DNA of 64,000 nt, taken from the IMG/VR virus record IMGVR_UViG_3300030103_003268, positions 1 through 64,000 of that record; one strand, written 5' to 3'. The position numbers and the translations under genes are program-made. The notes beneath the pieces were generated by a model. That model saw only the letters and a list, made by a program, of their open reading frames with translations, made no database searches and had not been told where the DNA came from. Positions 1-6,471 of the stretch are shown one piece after another (within the stretch, counting starts at the first letter, position 1; each line of letters opens with the position of its first letter). This stretch comes from a virus.

Positions 1-135
1 TGATTCGGTTTTGTTTCCATCGCCATCAATATCTATATAATCAGGTTTTGCCGCTTTTAATTCTTCATCATCGGTCTTTTCAGTCCCACAATGTCCTTTT
101 TCTTCTTCCTTTCGGATAATATCTCTCCAACTCAT
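1..135 (-). CDS. Small acidic protein, cut by left edge
   Basis: Reading leftward from the ATG at 133-135, 45 codons are open and run off the window. The visible protein starts MSWRDIIRKEEE and is strongly charged. Near its visible end it has DIDGDGNKTE, which resembles the calcium-binding loop of EF-hand or dockerin repeats (acidic residues alternating with glycine). The ATG overlaps the stop of the next gene upstream as ATGA, so the two are translationally coupled. Its N-terminus (W-x-x-I-I-R) resembles those of three other leftward genes here. The function is unknown; a calcium-binding virion or structural-module protein is only a guess. Confidence 0.6.
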   Translation of the reverse strand, partial: MSWRDIIRKEEEKGHCGTEKTDDEELKAAKPDYIDIDGDGNKTES

Positions 136-239
136 TTCTTCTCACCTGTTATTAAGTCTTTCTTTTGTTTTGCTTCTTCTTTGTCTAAACGCTTTGATTC
201 AGCGTCAAACCATGAATCTAAATAAGTGCATCTTGTCAT
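132..239 (-). CDS. 35-residue hypothetical protein
   Basis: A short ORF starting MTRCTYLDSW and ending ITGEKK. A good ribosome-binding site (GGAG, about 8 bases before the ATG) precedes it, and its stop overlaps the start of the next gene (ATGA). The second half is lysine/glutamate rich and probably helical. No family is recognised. The coupling on both sides and the ribosome site are the reasons for calling it real. Confidence 0.5.
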   Translation of the reverse strand: MTRCTYLDSWFDAESKRLDKEEAKQKKDLITGEKK

Positions 240-254
240 GTCAATTTCTCCAAA

Positions 255-911
255 TTAGAAATAATATCCTCTTCTTTCGGCTCTTAATTGACCTTCACTA
301 AATCCTCTATCCATATTTGCGCCCATTTCATTCATAGCAGCAACATATTCACTATATGAAATCTCTTCGTTCCTTAATTGCCTACTAAGTTCTTCGGCTC
401 TTTTCTCGTCCATTCTGTCATCATGCTTAATTCCGACATTAAATCCTAACCTGTTCATAACTAAAGCAGTAAAAGCAGTAGGGTCAGTTAATTCAAATGG
501 TAAATGTATATTTTCTATTTCAGGATAATCTCCGCCTACCCAATACGCTTCGGTGTCGGTGTCAAAATAAAGTATAATTTCTTTTCCTCTTGATTTGGCT
601 TTTACCGCTACACCAAAATGAAGATGACCACTAAAATCATCGGGGGTTTTTTCATTTATTAAATCAGCCACAAAACATTCAACACCCAAAGTATTCAAAG
701 CATCAATTCCTTTTTGAATATTAAATTGTTGAGCATCATTAGAGACAAAAAGACTACTAGCCTCTTTACTCCATGCGTTTTGCTTTAATCTTTCTTCTTC
801 TCCCTCCATTCCTGGATTACTAGCAGACCATTCCCATTCAAACTGCAAGTTCTTGGGCATAGAAGAGTATTTTTCGTTATCTTCCTTTTTAATCGTTGCT
901 TTCCATGTCAT
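255..911 (-). CDS. 218-residue hypothetical protein, W-x-x-x-I-K leader
   Basis: The start is supported by AAGGTGATATT just before the ATG. The N-terminus MTWKATIKKED resembles the leader-like start of neighbouring leftward genes. A mixed alpha/beta middle contains a segment with HLHFGVAVKAKSRGKEI followed by an acidic strand (YFDTDTEAYW). The C-terminal 60 residues are charged and helical and end in RRGYYF. There is no signal peptide or membrane segment. No family is recognised. The orientation matches the leftward structural module at 44.8-64 kb, which suggests a late or virion-associated role, but this is inference. Confidence 0.75.
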   Translation of the reverse strand: MTWKATIKKEDNEKYSSMPKNLQFEWEWSASNPGMEGEEERLKQNAWSKEASSLFVSNDAQQFNIQKGIDALNTLGVECFVADLINEKTPDDFSGHLHFGVAVKAKSRGKEIILYFDTDTEAYWVGGDYPEIENIHLPFELTDPTAFTALVMNRLGFNVGIKHDDRMDEKRAEELSRQLRNEEISYSEYVAAMNEMGANMDRGFSEGQLRAERRGYYF

Positions 912-954
912 AATATCACCTTAAAATTTCTCAAAAAAATGTGGCGGATTTTTT

Positions 955-1251
955 TCACCTATACTGTCTAATTTCTTTAAATCTATTAACATCAGCATAT
1001 CTATGAGTTCCTGCTCTTTTCTCTTTTGGTAAATCATAGCCGAGTTTCATAAGAGCCTCTTCTAAAACAATAAGATATTTCGGCATAGGAATATTTTTAT
1101 TTTTGTCTGTAATTCTAAATCCTCTATCTGCTCTTTCTGAATATTGCAGTAAATACTGATTAAAAGCCGCTTCATGCACCTGCTTTAAAGTCTCAATGAC
1201 TTCTTCTTCAACATCTGCTTCGGATTCTGCCTTTAAGATATTTTGCCACAT
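955..1251 (-). CDS. 98-residue hypothetical protein, MWQNILK start
   Basis: The ATG at 1249-1251 is preferred over an in-frame GTG nine bases upstream, because that GTG lies inside a GTGAT ribosome-binding sequence. The protein begins MWQNILKAESEADVEEEV, again the tryptophan plus I-L-K leader. It continues as a mostly helical, charged protein with a basic C-terminus. Nothing points to an enzyme. It is the first gene of the leftward group at the left edge; upstream lies an AT-rich stretch that probably holds its promoter. Confidence 0.65.
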   Translation of the reverse strand: MWQNILKAESEADVEEEVIETLKQVHEAAFNQYLLQYSERADRGFRITDKNKNIPMPKYLIVLEEALMKLGYDLPKEKRAGTHRYADVNRFKEIRQYR

Positions 1252-1305
1252 AGTAATCACTTTTTCTCAAAATTTGGCTCGGAATTTTTTTGGCACTTGC
1301 GTCCT

Positions 1306-1320
1306 CATTTAAATTTTTTT
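1306..1320 (-). promoter_or_regulatory. Possible TATA box for the leftward left-edge genes
   Basis: An AT-rich run (AAATTTAAATG on the minus strand) lies about 60 bases upstream of the ATG at 1251. That spacing would give a short leader with an archaeal TATA box. The rest of 1261-1441 contains no convincing ORF. No BRE-like element is obvious, so this is weak. Confidence 0.3.
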
Positions 1321-1441
1321 ATTTGTATTCCCAGGATAAAAACTTTTTCATTTAAAGTTGCTTGTTTAAAGATAATAAGTTTGGCCGCCGTGTAATAATG
1401 TTGTTATAACTAATCGGATTATCATAATTAATTTAATTATT

Positions 1442-1669
1442 TTAATTGCCAAAGTCTGTTAAAGTAGTTTGTTTATCATATCTATTAATAAAATCATTAA
1501 TATGGCTTTTTACCTGTTGTAGTTGCTGGCCCAATTCACCTAGTTTGGTAATACTGGCTATATCCATTTCCTTCAATTGTTTGCGTTTAGCCTTGATATC
1601 AGATAAAATAATAACAATCTCTTTATTGATACCCTGTAATAGTTCTAATGCCTTATCCTCACTAGACAT
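1442..1669 (-). CDS. 75-residue coiled-coil protein
   Basis: A short protein starting MSSEDKALELLQ with heptad-like hydrophobic spacing over residues 5-65, so probably one long helix or helical hairpin. An overlapping rightward ORF (1446-1706) is rich in Leu/Ile/Cys and looks like its shadow. There is no strong ribosome-binding site (only GATACAG before the ATG), which lowers confidence. It stands alone between two AT-rich intergenic stretches. Function unknown. Confidence 0.45.
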   Translation of the reverse strand: MSSEDKALELLQGINKEIVIILSDIKAKRKQLKEMDIASITKLGELGQQLQQVKSHINDFINRYDKQTTLTDFGN

Positions 1670-1808
1670 ACTGTATCATGTTATGGGAGTAGGCCATACC
1701 CTATAATGGTGGCGGTTTTACCCTTGTTTAATTAAAGATAATGCTTCAAAATAGGGCTTTTAAAGCATTTCGCTCTAAATGAGAAGAATTAAAAAATTTG
1801 AAACAAAG

Positions 1809-1816
1809 CCATATGG
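1809..1816. repeat. CCATATGG element, copy 1
   Basis: Core in the context CAAAG-CCATATGG-TTGTAG. Together with copy 2 it frames the long inverted repeat at 1840-1997. No gene is seen in 1670-2044. Confidence 0.75.
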
Positions 1817-1839
1817 TTGTAGATTATGAATGCGGGAAG

Positions 1840-1997
1840 AGTTGTTAATAACTACCATTTTCATCTATTGTCTTGTTTTCATCTTCCTTTACAGTTTGCT
1901 ATAGAACGCTATTGGTAACTACAAAATGTTTGTTTATAGCCATCTATGATGAATAACTATCTAATGCAGAAACCCTAAATGATAGTTATTAACAACT
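1840..1997. repeat. Perfect 15-bp inverted repeat around a 128-base AT-rich spacer
   Basis: AGTTGTTAATAACTA at 1840-1854 and its exact reverse complement at 1983-1997. CCATATGG elements lie just outside both arms (1809 and 2004), so about 200 bases form one nested inverted structure. The spacer holds no ORF. It could be a recombination or replication structure, or a relic of an inverted duplication. Confidence 0.7.
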
Positions 1998-2002
1998 TTA
2001 CA

Positions 2003-2012
2003 ACCATATGGT
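2003..2012. repeat. CCATATGG element, copy 2
   Basis: ACCATATGGT with CTTTG to its right. It forms the right flank of the 1840-1997 inverted repeat. Confidence 0.75.
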
Positions 2013-2044
2013 CGTAACTTTGAGTAATGACCCGAAGGCCGCCA

Positions 2045-2170
2045 TTAACGGCAATCGGGGCAAATCCAAACGATTCGCAATTCCTTAACCCAAGTATCAT
2101 TTCCAAATTGGTCGTAAAAACGAACAGTTCCATCAGCGTTGCATTCTTCACAATACATTGTCTCTTCCAT
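2045..2170 (-). CDS. 41-residue zinc-ribbon microprotein
   Basis: The ORF encodes a protein with CEEC at residues 7-10 and CPDC at the extreme C-terminus, the spacing of a two-knuckle zinc ribbon, with a beta-rich segment (VRFYDQFG) between. An in-frame ATG at 2197 would add nine residues; neither start has a clear Shine-Dalgarno sequence. It lies between two CCATATGG elements, and a weak rightward ORF (2139-2330) overlaps its start. Zinc ribbons of this size are frequent in this genome. Role unknown; nucleic-acid or protein binding is plausible. Confidence 0.55.
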   Translation of the reverse strand: MEETMYCEECNADGTVRFYDQFGNDTWVKELRIVWICPDCR

Positions 2171-2217
2171 GCTTAACCCGCAAATGGGCGTATTCATTGA
2201 GGTATTACCAAAGCACT

Positions 2218-2227
2218 ACCATATGGT
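2218..2227. repeat. CCATATGG element, copy 3
   Basis: Context CAAAGCACT-ACCATATGGT-GTTGCTTTG: the AAAGCA/TGCTTT arms extend the palindrome to about 30 bases. I see no convincing gene in 2171-2399. Confidence 0.8.
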
Positions 2228-2399
2228 GTTGCTTTGCTATAACCCTGAAGTGGGACGGGAAGAATTACCTCTTTTCTTCCCGCCCCCGTATTCCCTCTAT
2301 TCCCTGTTTGTTTGGGTCATAGTGCCATAACGAGAGGCTCATGGCTAACGGGCCGCTTTTAGGGTGCTTACGGACTTCATGCCGTATTTGGTGAGTTAT

Positions 2400-2720
2400 T
2401 CAAAGCACACGGCCATTTGAGAAGTCTTCACCCCAAATGGACTTATATTGAGCCAAAAAGTATTGAGCAAAGCGCACAGCGTCAAAATTCCCATTATCAC
2501 GGGAAAACATATTAATCATATGATTAACAATATCTGCGTTAATATCACGCCATCGGGCAAGCATTTCAGCCATTTTCTTATAGTGTCGTCGTTGGAACAT
2601 GATTAACCGCTTAAGACTCACATATAAGGTTTTATTACCAAAGTATGCAACCATATGGTTAGGCTTTGCATTAACCCCATATAGGGGCTTCACAGGGGAA
2701 TTAGCCGTGAAGAGTCTCAT
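2400..2720 (-). CDS. Hypothetical protein, 106 residues (66 if the later start is used)
   Basis: The frame opens with an ATG overlapping the stop of the upstream paralogue gene (ATGA), but the first 40 codons run across a CCATATGG element. A second start at 2600 (MFQRRHYKKM) would give a 66-residue basic, helical protein and leave the repeat outside the gene, as at the other copies. The C-terminal part (ARWRDINADIVNHMINMF, then FAQYFLAQYKSIWGED) looks like a compact helical domain. Function unknown. The GAGGAGG sequence lies too close to the first ATG to settle the start. Confidence 0.5.
   Translation of the reverse strand: MRLFTANSPVKPLYGVNAKPNHMVAYFGNKTLYVSLKRLIMFQRRHYKKMAEMLARWRDINADIVNHMINMFSRDNGNFDAVRFAQYFLAQYKSIWGEDFSNGRVL
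2650..2659. repeat. CCATATGG element, copy 4
   Basis: Context CAAAGTATGCA-ACCATATGGT-TAGGCTTTGCA. It lies inside the 5' part of the 2400-2720 frame if the first start there is used. Confidence 0.75.
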
Positions 2721-3232
2721 TCCTCCTCGGAACCCTCCATATCTGCTTTCGCAGGGGTTGGTTCAATTTGAGGAACCCCGTCTTTAACGGCTACGCCGTC
2801 CCAACGGTTGTCTTTGATTGACTTAACCATGTAGGCATGAGCCTTACCACGGAAAGAGTCCACCAATTCGCTGAATGAACCATATACTCCACCAGTTCGG
2901 CCATGTGGCACGATAACTGACAGAATCAAGTTGTGGTATTCAGTAGGGATTGCAGCAATAGCACCTGCCACGGTTTCCTCCACAGTCGCCAAAACAAGTT
3001 CCTGTTCGTCCGAGAGGGTTGATTCTCGCCCTCGTCGTGCCGCAGGAAAACCCTCCATAGTGGAGCCTATTGAACGAATTGCCGTCCAATAGGTGCTTCG
3101 TAGGTCGTCTGTTCCCGCATTATCGCCCAATGTGAGCGAAAGGAGAACAGCACTCAAGTTGTCGCTTTTTGGCTGTGTTTCAGCCCAAGCCCGCACTTTG
3201 TTTGTGTTCAGTGTCCAATTCTTCATCTTCAT
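2717..3232 (-). CDS. Paralogue family member 1 (171 residues)
   Basis: One of three related proteins in the window (also 4210-4716 and 6472-6945). Shared blocks with the 4210 copy are LRSTYWTAIRSIGS, FPAARRGRES, PHGRTGG and a C-terminal RWDG. The N-terminal third contains a short Trp-rich segment (NWTLNTNKVRAW); the rest is predicted mixed helical. The ATG at 3232 follows AGGTGAAGAAAT. It is followed by the 2400-2720 gene with ATGA overlap. No known domain is recognised. The conserved Arg-rich central block could bind nucleic acid, but that is speculation. The family lies on both sides of the repeat-rich zone. Confidence 0.85.
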   Translation of the reverse strand: MKMKNWTLNTNKVRAWAETQPKSDNLSAVLLSLTLGDNAGTDDLRSTYWTAIRSIGSTMEGFPAARRGRESTLSDEQELVLATVEETVAGAIAAIPTEYHNLILSVIVPHGRTGGVYGSFSELVDSFRGKAHAYMVKSIKDNRWDGVAVKDGVPQIEPTPAKADMEGSEEE

Positions 3233-3340
3233 ATTTCTTCACCTTTCCTTAAAAAAGATACTCTCACGCCGTTTTCCCCTGTGGAGCGATAATAAGGGTA
3301 TGGCATCGCATAAGGTTGTTTCCACGCAAAGCAAGAAACA

Positions 3341-3350
3341 ACCATATGGT
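3341..3350. repeat. CCATATGG element, copy 5
   Basis: Full element about 3314-3360: GGTTGTTTC (3314-3322) pairs with GAAACAACC (3335-3343), and GCAAAGCAA pairs with TTGCTTTGT across ACCATATGGT. Two alternative hairpins are therefore possible. Confidence 0.85.
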
Positions 3351-3397
3351 ATTGCTTTGTTAATACCCTAAACAATACAATAAGTCAAAGAAGAGAC

Positions 3398-3652
3398 ATG
3401 CACGCAGACAAATCGCAGAAAATCGCTAATCTCTTAGTAAATACCTTCCCAAGCCTTCGGCCTTGGATTGAAGCCCAATACCATTCAGCCTTTTTGAAAG
3501 ATATGATGGTTTATGCCGACGAACCTAACGCTATGATTGCTATGTGCGAATTTGCGGCTTCTATTGAGGCTTTCGCTGATACTATCGCAGAAGTCTCATT
3601 TGATGAGATGATACGCATTATGACTGATATGGGATGGGAGGTGCTTGAATGA
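3398..3652 (+). CDS. 84-residue hypothetical protein
   Basis: An acidic, helical protein (MHADKSQKIANLL at the start, DMGWEVLE at the end). Its stop overlaps the ATG of the zinc-ribbon gene downstream, so the two form a small operon. The ribosome site is weak (GAAGAGAC). Residues 30-80 could form a helical bundle. No family is recognised. It lies just after a CCATATGG element, opposite in strand to the flanking paralogue genes. Confidence 0.6.
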   Translation: MHADKSQKIANLLVNTFPSLRPWIEAQYHSAFLKDMMVYADEPNAMIAMCEFAASIEAFADTIAEVSFDEMIRIMTDMGWEVLE

Positions 3653-3783
3653 TTTCCCACTGCCCCACCTGTAAAAGAGAATTGGCTAAAGATGATTTTA
3701 TGTCCTTTGCCTTTATCCTTGGAGGAGACATTTGCCGCTATTGTCTTGATGATGAGCCTTCGGGCCAGTATAACAAAGTATGA
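3649..3783 (+). CDS. 44-residue zinc-ribbon microprotein
   Basis: CPTC at residues 5-8 and CRYC at 29-32 give a compact zinc ribbon (MISHCPTCKREL at the start). It is coupled to the preceding gene by a 4-base ATGA overlap. The stop codon TGA sits directly at the left edge of CCATATGG element 6, so the element begins where the gene ends. Probably a small binding or adaptor protein; target unknown. Confidence 0.6.
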   Translation: MISHCPTCKRELAKDDFMSFAFILGGDICRYCLDDEPSGQYNKV

Positions 3784-3792
3784 CCATATGGT
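3783..3792. repeat. CCATATGG element, copy 6
   Basis: Context AACAAAGTATG-ACCATATGGT-TGCGGAACTTTGTT. It immediately follows the stop codon of the zinc-ribbon gene. Downstream CGCAACCCCATA can also pair with the TATGGTTGCG of the core. Confidence 0.85.
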
Positions 3793-3853
3793 TGCGGAAC
3801 TTTGTTTTCTGAAAGGAAACGCAACCCCATAACCGCATAACGCCGGATGAGGC

Positions 3854-4105
3854 ATGAAAGCAACCCTAACTCAAGATTTACTTACTGGAGAGTGCCGTAT
3901 TAGTATTAAAACCTGTTCGGAGGCCATCAACTACATGGGAGAAATCTTCGGCTTTATCAAAGATAATGGCTTTTATTGCCGAATGACCACTGATTTCTAT
4001 ACGGTCAATTTCACCATTCGTGGCGACGAGGACATAGCGGCCCGTGTCCCTAAAATCATGGGATTCATTAATGACATCACCTGTGGTCGCATTAAGCGTG
4101 ATTAA
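3854..4105 (+). CDS. 83-residue hypothetical protein
   Basis: The start is supported by GATGAGG a few bases before the ATG. The protein (MKATLTQDLLTGECRISIK at the start) looks alpha/beta, with alternating strands in residues 40-60 (FYTVNFTIRGDED) and a basic C-terminus. There is no cysteine motif, signal or membrane helix. It stands alone between two CCATATGG elements. No family is recognised. Confidence 0.6.
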   Translation: MKATLTQDLLTGECRISIKTCSEAINYMGEIFGFIKDNGFYCRMTTDFYTVNFTIRGDEDIAARVPKIMGFINDITCGRIKRD

Positions 4106-4135
4106 CGGCCTTCGGGCCAATTTAACCAAAGTAAG

Positions 4136-4145
4136 CCCATATGGT
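4136..4145. repeat. CCATATGG element, copy 7
   Basis: CCCATATGGT in the context ACCAAAGTAAG-core-TGTGCTTTGCC, about 30 bases after the stop of the preceding gene. A second hairpin, CCCCACC-CATA-GGTGGGG, follows at 4170-4187 and could act as a terminator. Confidence 0.75.
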
Positions 4146-4209
4146 TGTGCTTTGCCAGTTGAAAACGGAACCCCACCCATAGGTGGGGCTGCGAGGGGAA
4201 AGACCCGCA

Positions 4210-4716
4210 TCATTCCTCTTCTTGACCTCCTTCAGCAGATTTAACCGCAGGTGGGGTCATAGTTGGGATTTCACCGTTCATAGAACCATCCCAACGACCT
4301 TCTTTGTAGCCCTTAACGAGCGCATCATAGGCTTTCTTACCCATTGAACGGGCAAAGGCCATGATATCTTCATAATCGCCACCAGTTCGCCCGTGAGGGA
4401 GAATAACGGTAGTAATGAGGTCAGGGTTAGTAATGCCCGCAAAGGCAGTAATAACCGCATTCTTCACAGAAGTCGCATTTAGGTCTACTTCTTCGGGCAA
4501 AGATGATTCTCGGCCTCGGCGGGCGGCTGGGAAATCGTCATAAGGACTCCCAATAGAACGAATAGCCGTCCAGTATGTAGACCGCAATTCGTCGTTATCC
4601 GTTGCATTTCCAAGTGTAATAGAAAGAGAAATGGCTTGACCCACATCTCCCCTATCTTCAAGTTCAAGCCATGCTTGAACCGCATTCGTGTTCTTAATCC
4701 AGTTGTCTTGCTTCAT
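4210..4716 (-). CDS. Paralogue family member 2 (168 residues)
   Basis: The closest relative is the gene at 2717-3232: the two share LRSTYWTAIRSIGS, FPAARRGRES and LPHGRTGG almost unchanged and diverge mainly at the ends. The start at 4716 (MKQDNWIKNTN) has an ideal GGAGG eight bases upstream; an upstream in-frame start would lie beyond that site. The protein ends in EGGQEEE. Function unknown. Like member 1 it is followed by a structured repeat. An arrangement of duplicated leftward genes facing small rightward genes suggests local duplication within this zone. Confidence 0.85.
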   Translation of the reverse strand: MKQDNWIKNTNAVQAWLELEDRGDVGQAISLSITLGNATDNDELRSTYWTAIRSIGSPYDDFPAARRGRESSLPEEVDLNATSVKNAVITAFAGITNPDLITTVILPHGRTGGDYEDIMAFARSMGKKAYDALVKGYKEGRWDGSMNGEIPTMTPPAVKSAEGGQEEE

Positions 4717-4775
4717 AATCAATTCCTCCAAAAAGGTTTGATGCGTCCGTTTTCCCCTCGGAGCAACTAATGGCG

Positions 4776-4837
4776 ACCATAGGCGACTATGGTTGCTTTT
4801 TCATTAACACTCGCAAAGCGAAAAGCAACCATATGGT
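4776..4837. repeat. CCATATGG element, copy 8, with upstream hairpin
   Basis: ACCATAG-GCGA-CTATGGT (4776-4793) is followed by TATGGTTGCTTTTTC, which pairs with GAAAAGCAACCATA leading into ACCATATGGT (4828-4837). GCAAAGC and GCTTTGC flank the core. This is the most elaborate copy. It sits upstream of the 4716 start, within a gene-poor stretch (4717-5522). Confidence 0.8.
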
Positions 4838-4879
4838 TGTAATTATGCTTTGCATTAATAAAACCATAAAGAAGGCTAC

Positions 4880-4938
4880 ACTAAACGGACAGGGAAAAGC
4901 CTATATTGGTGCATTTCGTGCTAATTTGTCCGTTTAGT
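4880..4938. repeat. Perfect 11-bp inverted repeat with 37-base spacer
   Basis: ACTAAACGGAC at 4880-4890 and GTCCGTTTAGT at 4928-4938. The spacer has no ORF. It may be a paired protein-binding site, a stem in a transcript, or a recombination site. Confidence 0.65.
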
Positions 4939-4939
4939 G

Positions 4940-5400
4940 GGTGAATACAAAACGCCGCCTACTCCATTCATATCCGACTAACTGCCTTACTGTTGTTTCC
5001 GTCTCTAATTCGGCATGCCTCCTTAGATTTGTTTCCTTTCGGGTCTTACTACGCTGTGTTTCGGCTTTGTTTCCGATTGATGTTTATGGCCAATCAACCA
5101 AGGGAATTTGAAAAGGGTGGGATGAAGAATTGGGTATCTCCAAGTATGATGCGATTGGGTCGCACTCACTTTTGAACGCTCCTTAGATTTCGTCTTAAGA
5201 GCCATACTACCGATTTCATGAAGTTAGTTTGTAGCCAACCGCCTTTTGAGCCTTAATCACTTTCACAGGGAACAATTAATCTGCCTCTTGGCCGTCATAA
5301 CTGCTATGTGTCCCACAACAGGAGAAATCGTCCATTACCCCCGTTCAAAAGGGCATTAATGGTAATCCCCTCCGAGGGAGCGACCCCCGAAGCAATAGAA
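4940..5400. other. Gene-poor stretch with no confident feature
   Basis: Only weak frames are present: a 60-residue basic minus-strand frame (5023-5205) and a 60-residue plus-strand frame (4993-5175). Neither has a convincing ribosome site or composition. CTCCTTAGATTT occurs twice (near 5021 and 5182). I cannot support a gene here. Confidence 0.4.
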
Positions 5401-5446
5401 CCGAGCGATTATCGCTTATGGTTCTCTATAAGCAAAGCAATATAGA

Positions 5447-5456
5447 ACCATATGGT
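5447..5456. repeat. CCATATGG element, copy 9
   Basis: ATGGTTCTCTATA (from 5419) can pair with TATAGAACCAT leading into the core. GCAAAGCAA and TGCTTTGTT flank ACCATATGGT. The two-hairpin plan is the same as in copies 5 and 8. Confidence 0.85.
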
Positions 5457-5522
5457 AATGCTTTGTTATTTACCCCAACGCTCCATTATTAAAGGCATTT
5501 GAAGGGGCAATCCGCTATTTCA

Positions 5523-5639
5523 CTACTCTTCCTCCTGTATATAAGCCATACTCAGCAAAGCGGCCTCAATGACCAGTCCGTTCTTATTACACAGTTTCAC
5601 AAGGGCTTTAGCCAATCCACACCAATCCATAGTCTTCAT
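5523..5639 (-). CDS. 38-residue hypothetical protein
   Basis: A short leftward ORF starting MKTMDWCGLAKAL and ending YIQEEE, with an amphipathic helical pattern (LAKALVKLCNKNGLVIEAAL). The Glu-rich C-terminus is typical of many genes in this window. The upstream sequence AAGATAAAC is a poor ribosome site. It is a better candidate than the overlapping Ser/Leu-rich rightward frame (5499-5687). Function unknown. Confidence 0.4.
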   Translation of the reverse strand: MKTMDWCGLAKALVKLCNKNGLVIEAALLSMAYIQEEE

Positions 5640-5733
5640 GTTTATCTTAAGTGGGTATGTTCGCAACTTGTTGATTTAAATGTTTAATGTTTCAATTTAA
5701 ATTTTTAGAGGGTATTTATAACAAAGCAACAAT

Positions 5734-5743
5734 ACCATATGGT
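5734..5743. repeat. CCATATGG element, copy 10
   Basis: ACCATATGGT preceded by ACAAAGCAACAAT. The right arm is degenerate (TTGATAC). It lies across a weak rightward frame (5687-5902) that I do not call. Confidence 0.7.
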
Positions 5744-5828
5744 TTGATACTATCAAAGAGCGCAGAATATTCTTATTTAGCGATATTCAATGACACTGAA
5801 ATGGGGAGAATTTTCAACCCCCAAAAAT

Positions 5829-5844
5829 CTGTCAAATTTGACAG
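5829..5844. promoter_or_regulatory. Perfect 16-bp palindrome, operator candidate
   Basis: CTGTCAAATTTGACAG reads the same on both strands. It lies in a non-coding AT-rich stretch just before the TGTCTCA repeat cluster, as expected for a dimeric regulator or initiator site. No gene is supported in 5640-6471. Confidence 0.55.
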
Positions 5845-5922
5845 GGTGTTTCTCAACTGTGGTTATATTAATTCGTATTCATATTCTAATATTCAATATT
5901 AGTATTATAGTAAAATAAATGG

Positions 5923-6217
5923 GTTGTCTCATGGTCGGGAGGGGATGAGACGAGACAACTCAGGGAAGAATCATTAAGGTTATGCAACATAAGTAAAAAT
6001 ATATTTCTATTATCTCATTATCTCATCATCTCATCATCATCATCTTCTTCTCTCTGCATAACCCCTTATTTTCTTAGGGGCTAGGGAGAGAGAAATATAT
6101 GGAACTTTGATGAGACGAGATGAGACAACTCTTTTTTGCGGGTTTCGTCAAGGTTTTGCAGGGTTGTGTTGCATAACCCCGTTGTCTCAAGATGAGACAA
6201 TAGGCGAGACAGTCTCA
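5923..6217. other. Candidate replication origin: TGTCTCA/TGAGACA repeat cluster
   Basis: A non-coding stretch with repeated GAGAC motifs: TGTCTCA at 5925 and 6183, TGAGACGAGACA at 5946, TGAGACGAGATGAGACA at 6111-6127, TGAGACA at 6193, and a run of TCATCATC. Paired TTATGCAACA (5980-5989) and TGTTGCATAA (6167-6176), plus a direct repeat TGCATAACCCC (6055 and 6170), frame the middle. Iterated short motifs, AT-rich DNA and a position next to the start of the rightward replication module fit an origin. A regulatory region is the alternative. Confidence 0.5.
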
Positions 6218-6405
6218 ACGACGGGGAACCAAAAGTTATTTCATTTGGCGAACTATTGTTGTAAATAAAATCTATTTGATTCAACAAAAGAATTATCTCA
6301 CCATTTAATTAAAAATACAAAGATGAAACACATCGGAGTCGCAGGAAACTTTCTTGGTAAAATGTTGGTAATTCCCTCAAGGGAGGTGCATTCGGAGGCA
6401 TTTCT

Positions 6406-6420
6406 GGACTCCTTTATATA
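6406..6420 (+). promoter_or_regulatory. Promoter with shared GGACTCC-TTTATATA box
   Basis: GGACTCCTTTATATA lies 51 bases before the ATG at 6472, the right distance for an archaeal TATA box with a leader of about 25-30 bases. The same 15 bases precede the ubiquitin-like gene (15096) and occur once inside the clamp-loader gene (31888). GGACTCC occupies the BRE position read by TFB proteins. Confidence 0.7.
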
Positions 6421-6471
6421 CCGAAAGACAACTGTTGAGAATACCCCGCAAAGGGGAAGGAGAGAATATAC

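Noticed and set aside
1446-1706. Rightward ORF of 86 codons
   Set aside because: Antisense to a more plausible helical protein (1442-1669), hydrophobic/Cys-rich shadow composition, no ribosome site.
2139-2330. Rightward ORF of 63 codons
   Set aside because: Runs through a CCATATGG element and over the start of the minus-strand zinc ribbon; composition is not protein-like and has no ribosome site.
4993-5205. Overlapping 60-codon ORFs on both strands
   Set aside because: No ribosome site or recognisable composition for either; left as a gene-poor stretch.
5687-5902. Rightward ORF of 71 codons
   Set aside because: Contains CCATATGG copy 10 and the 16-bp palindrome; start lacks a ribosome site.
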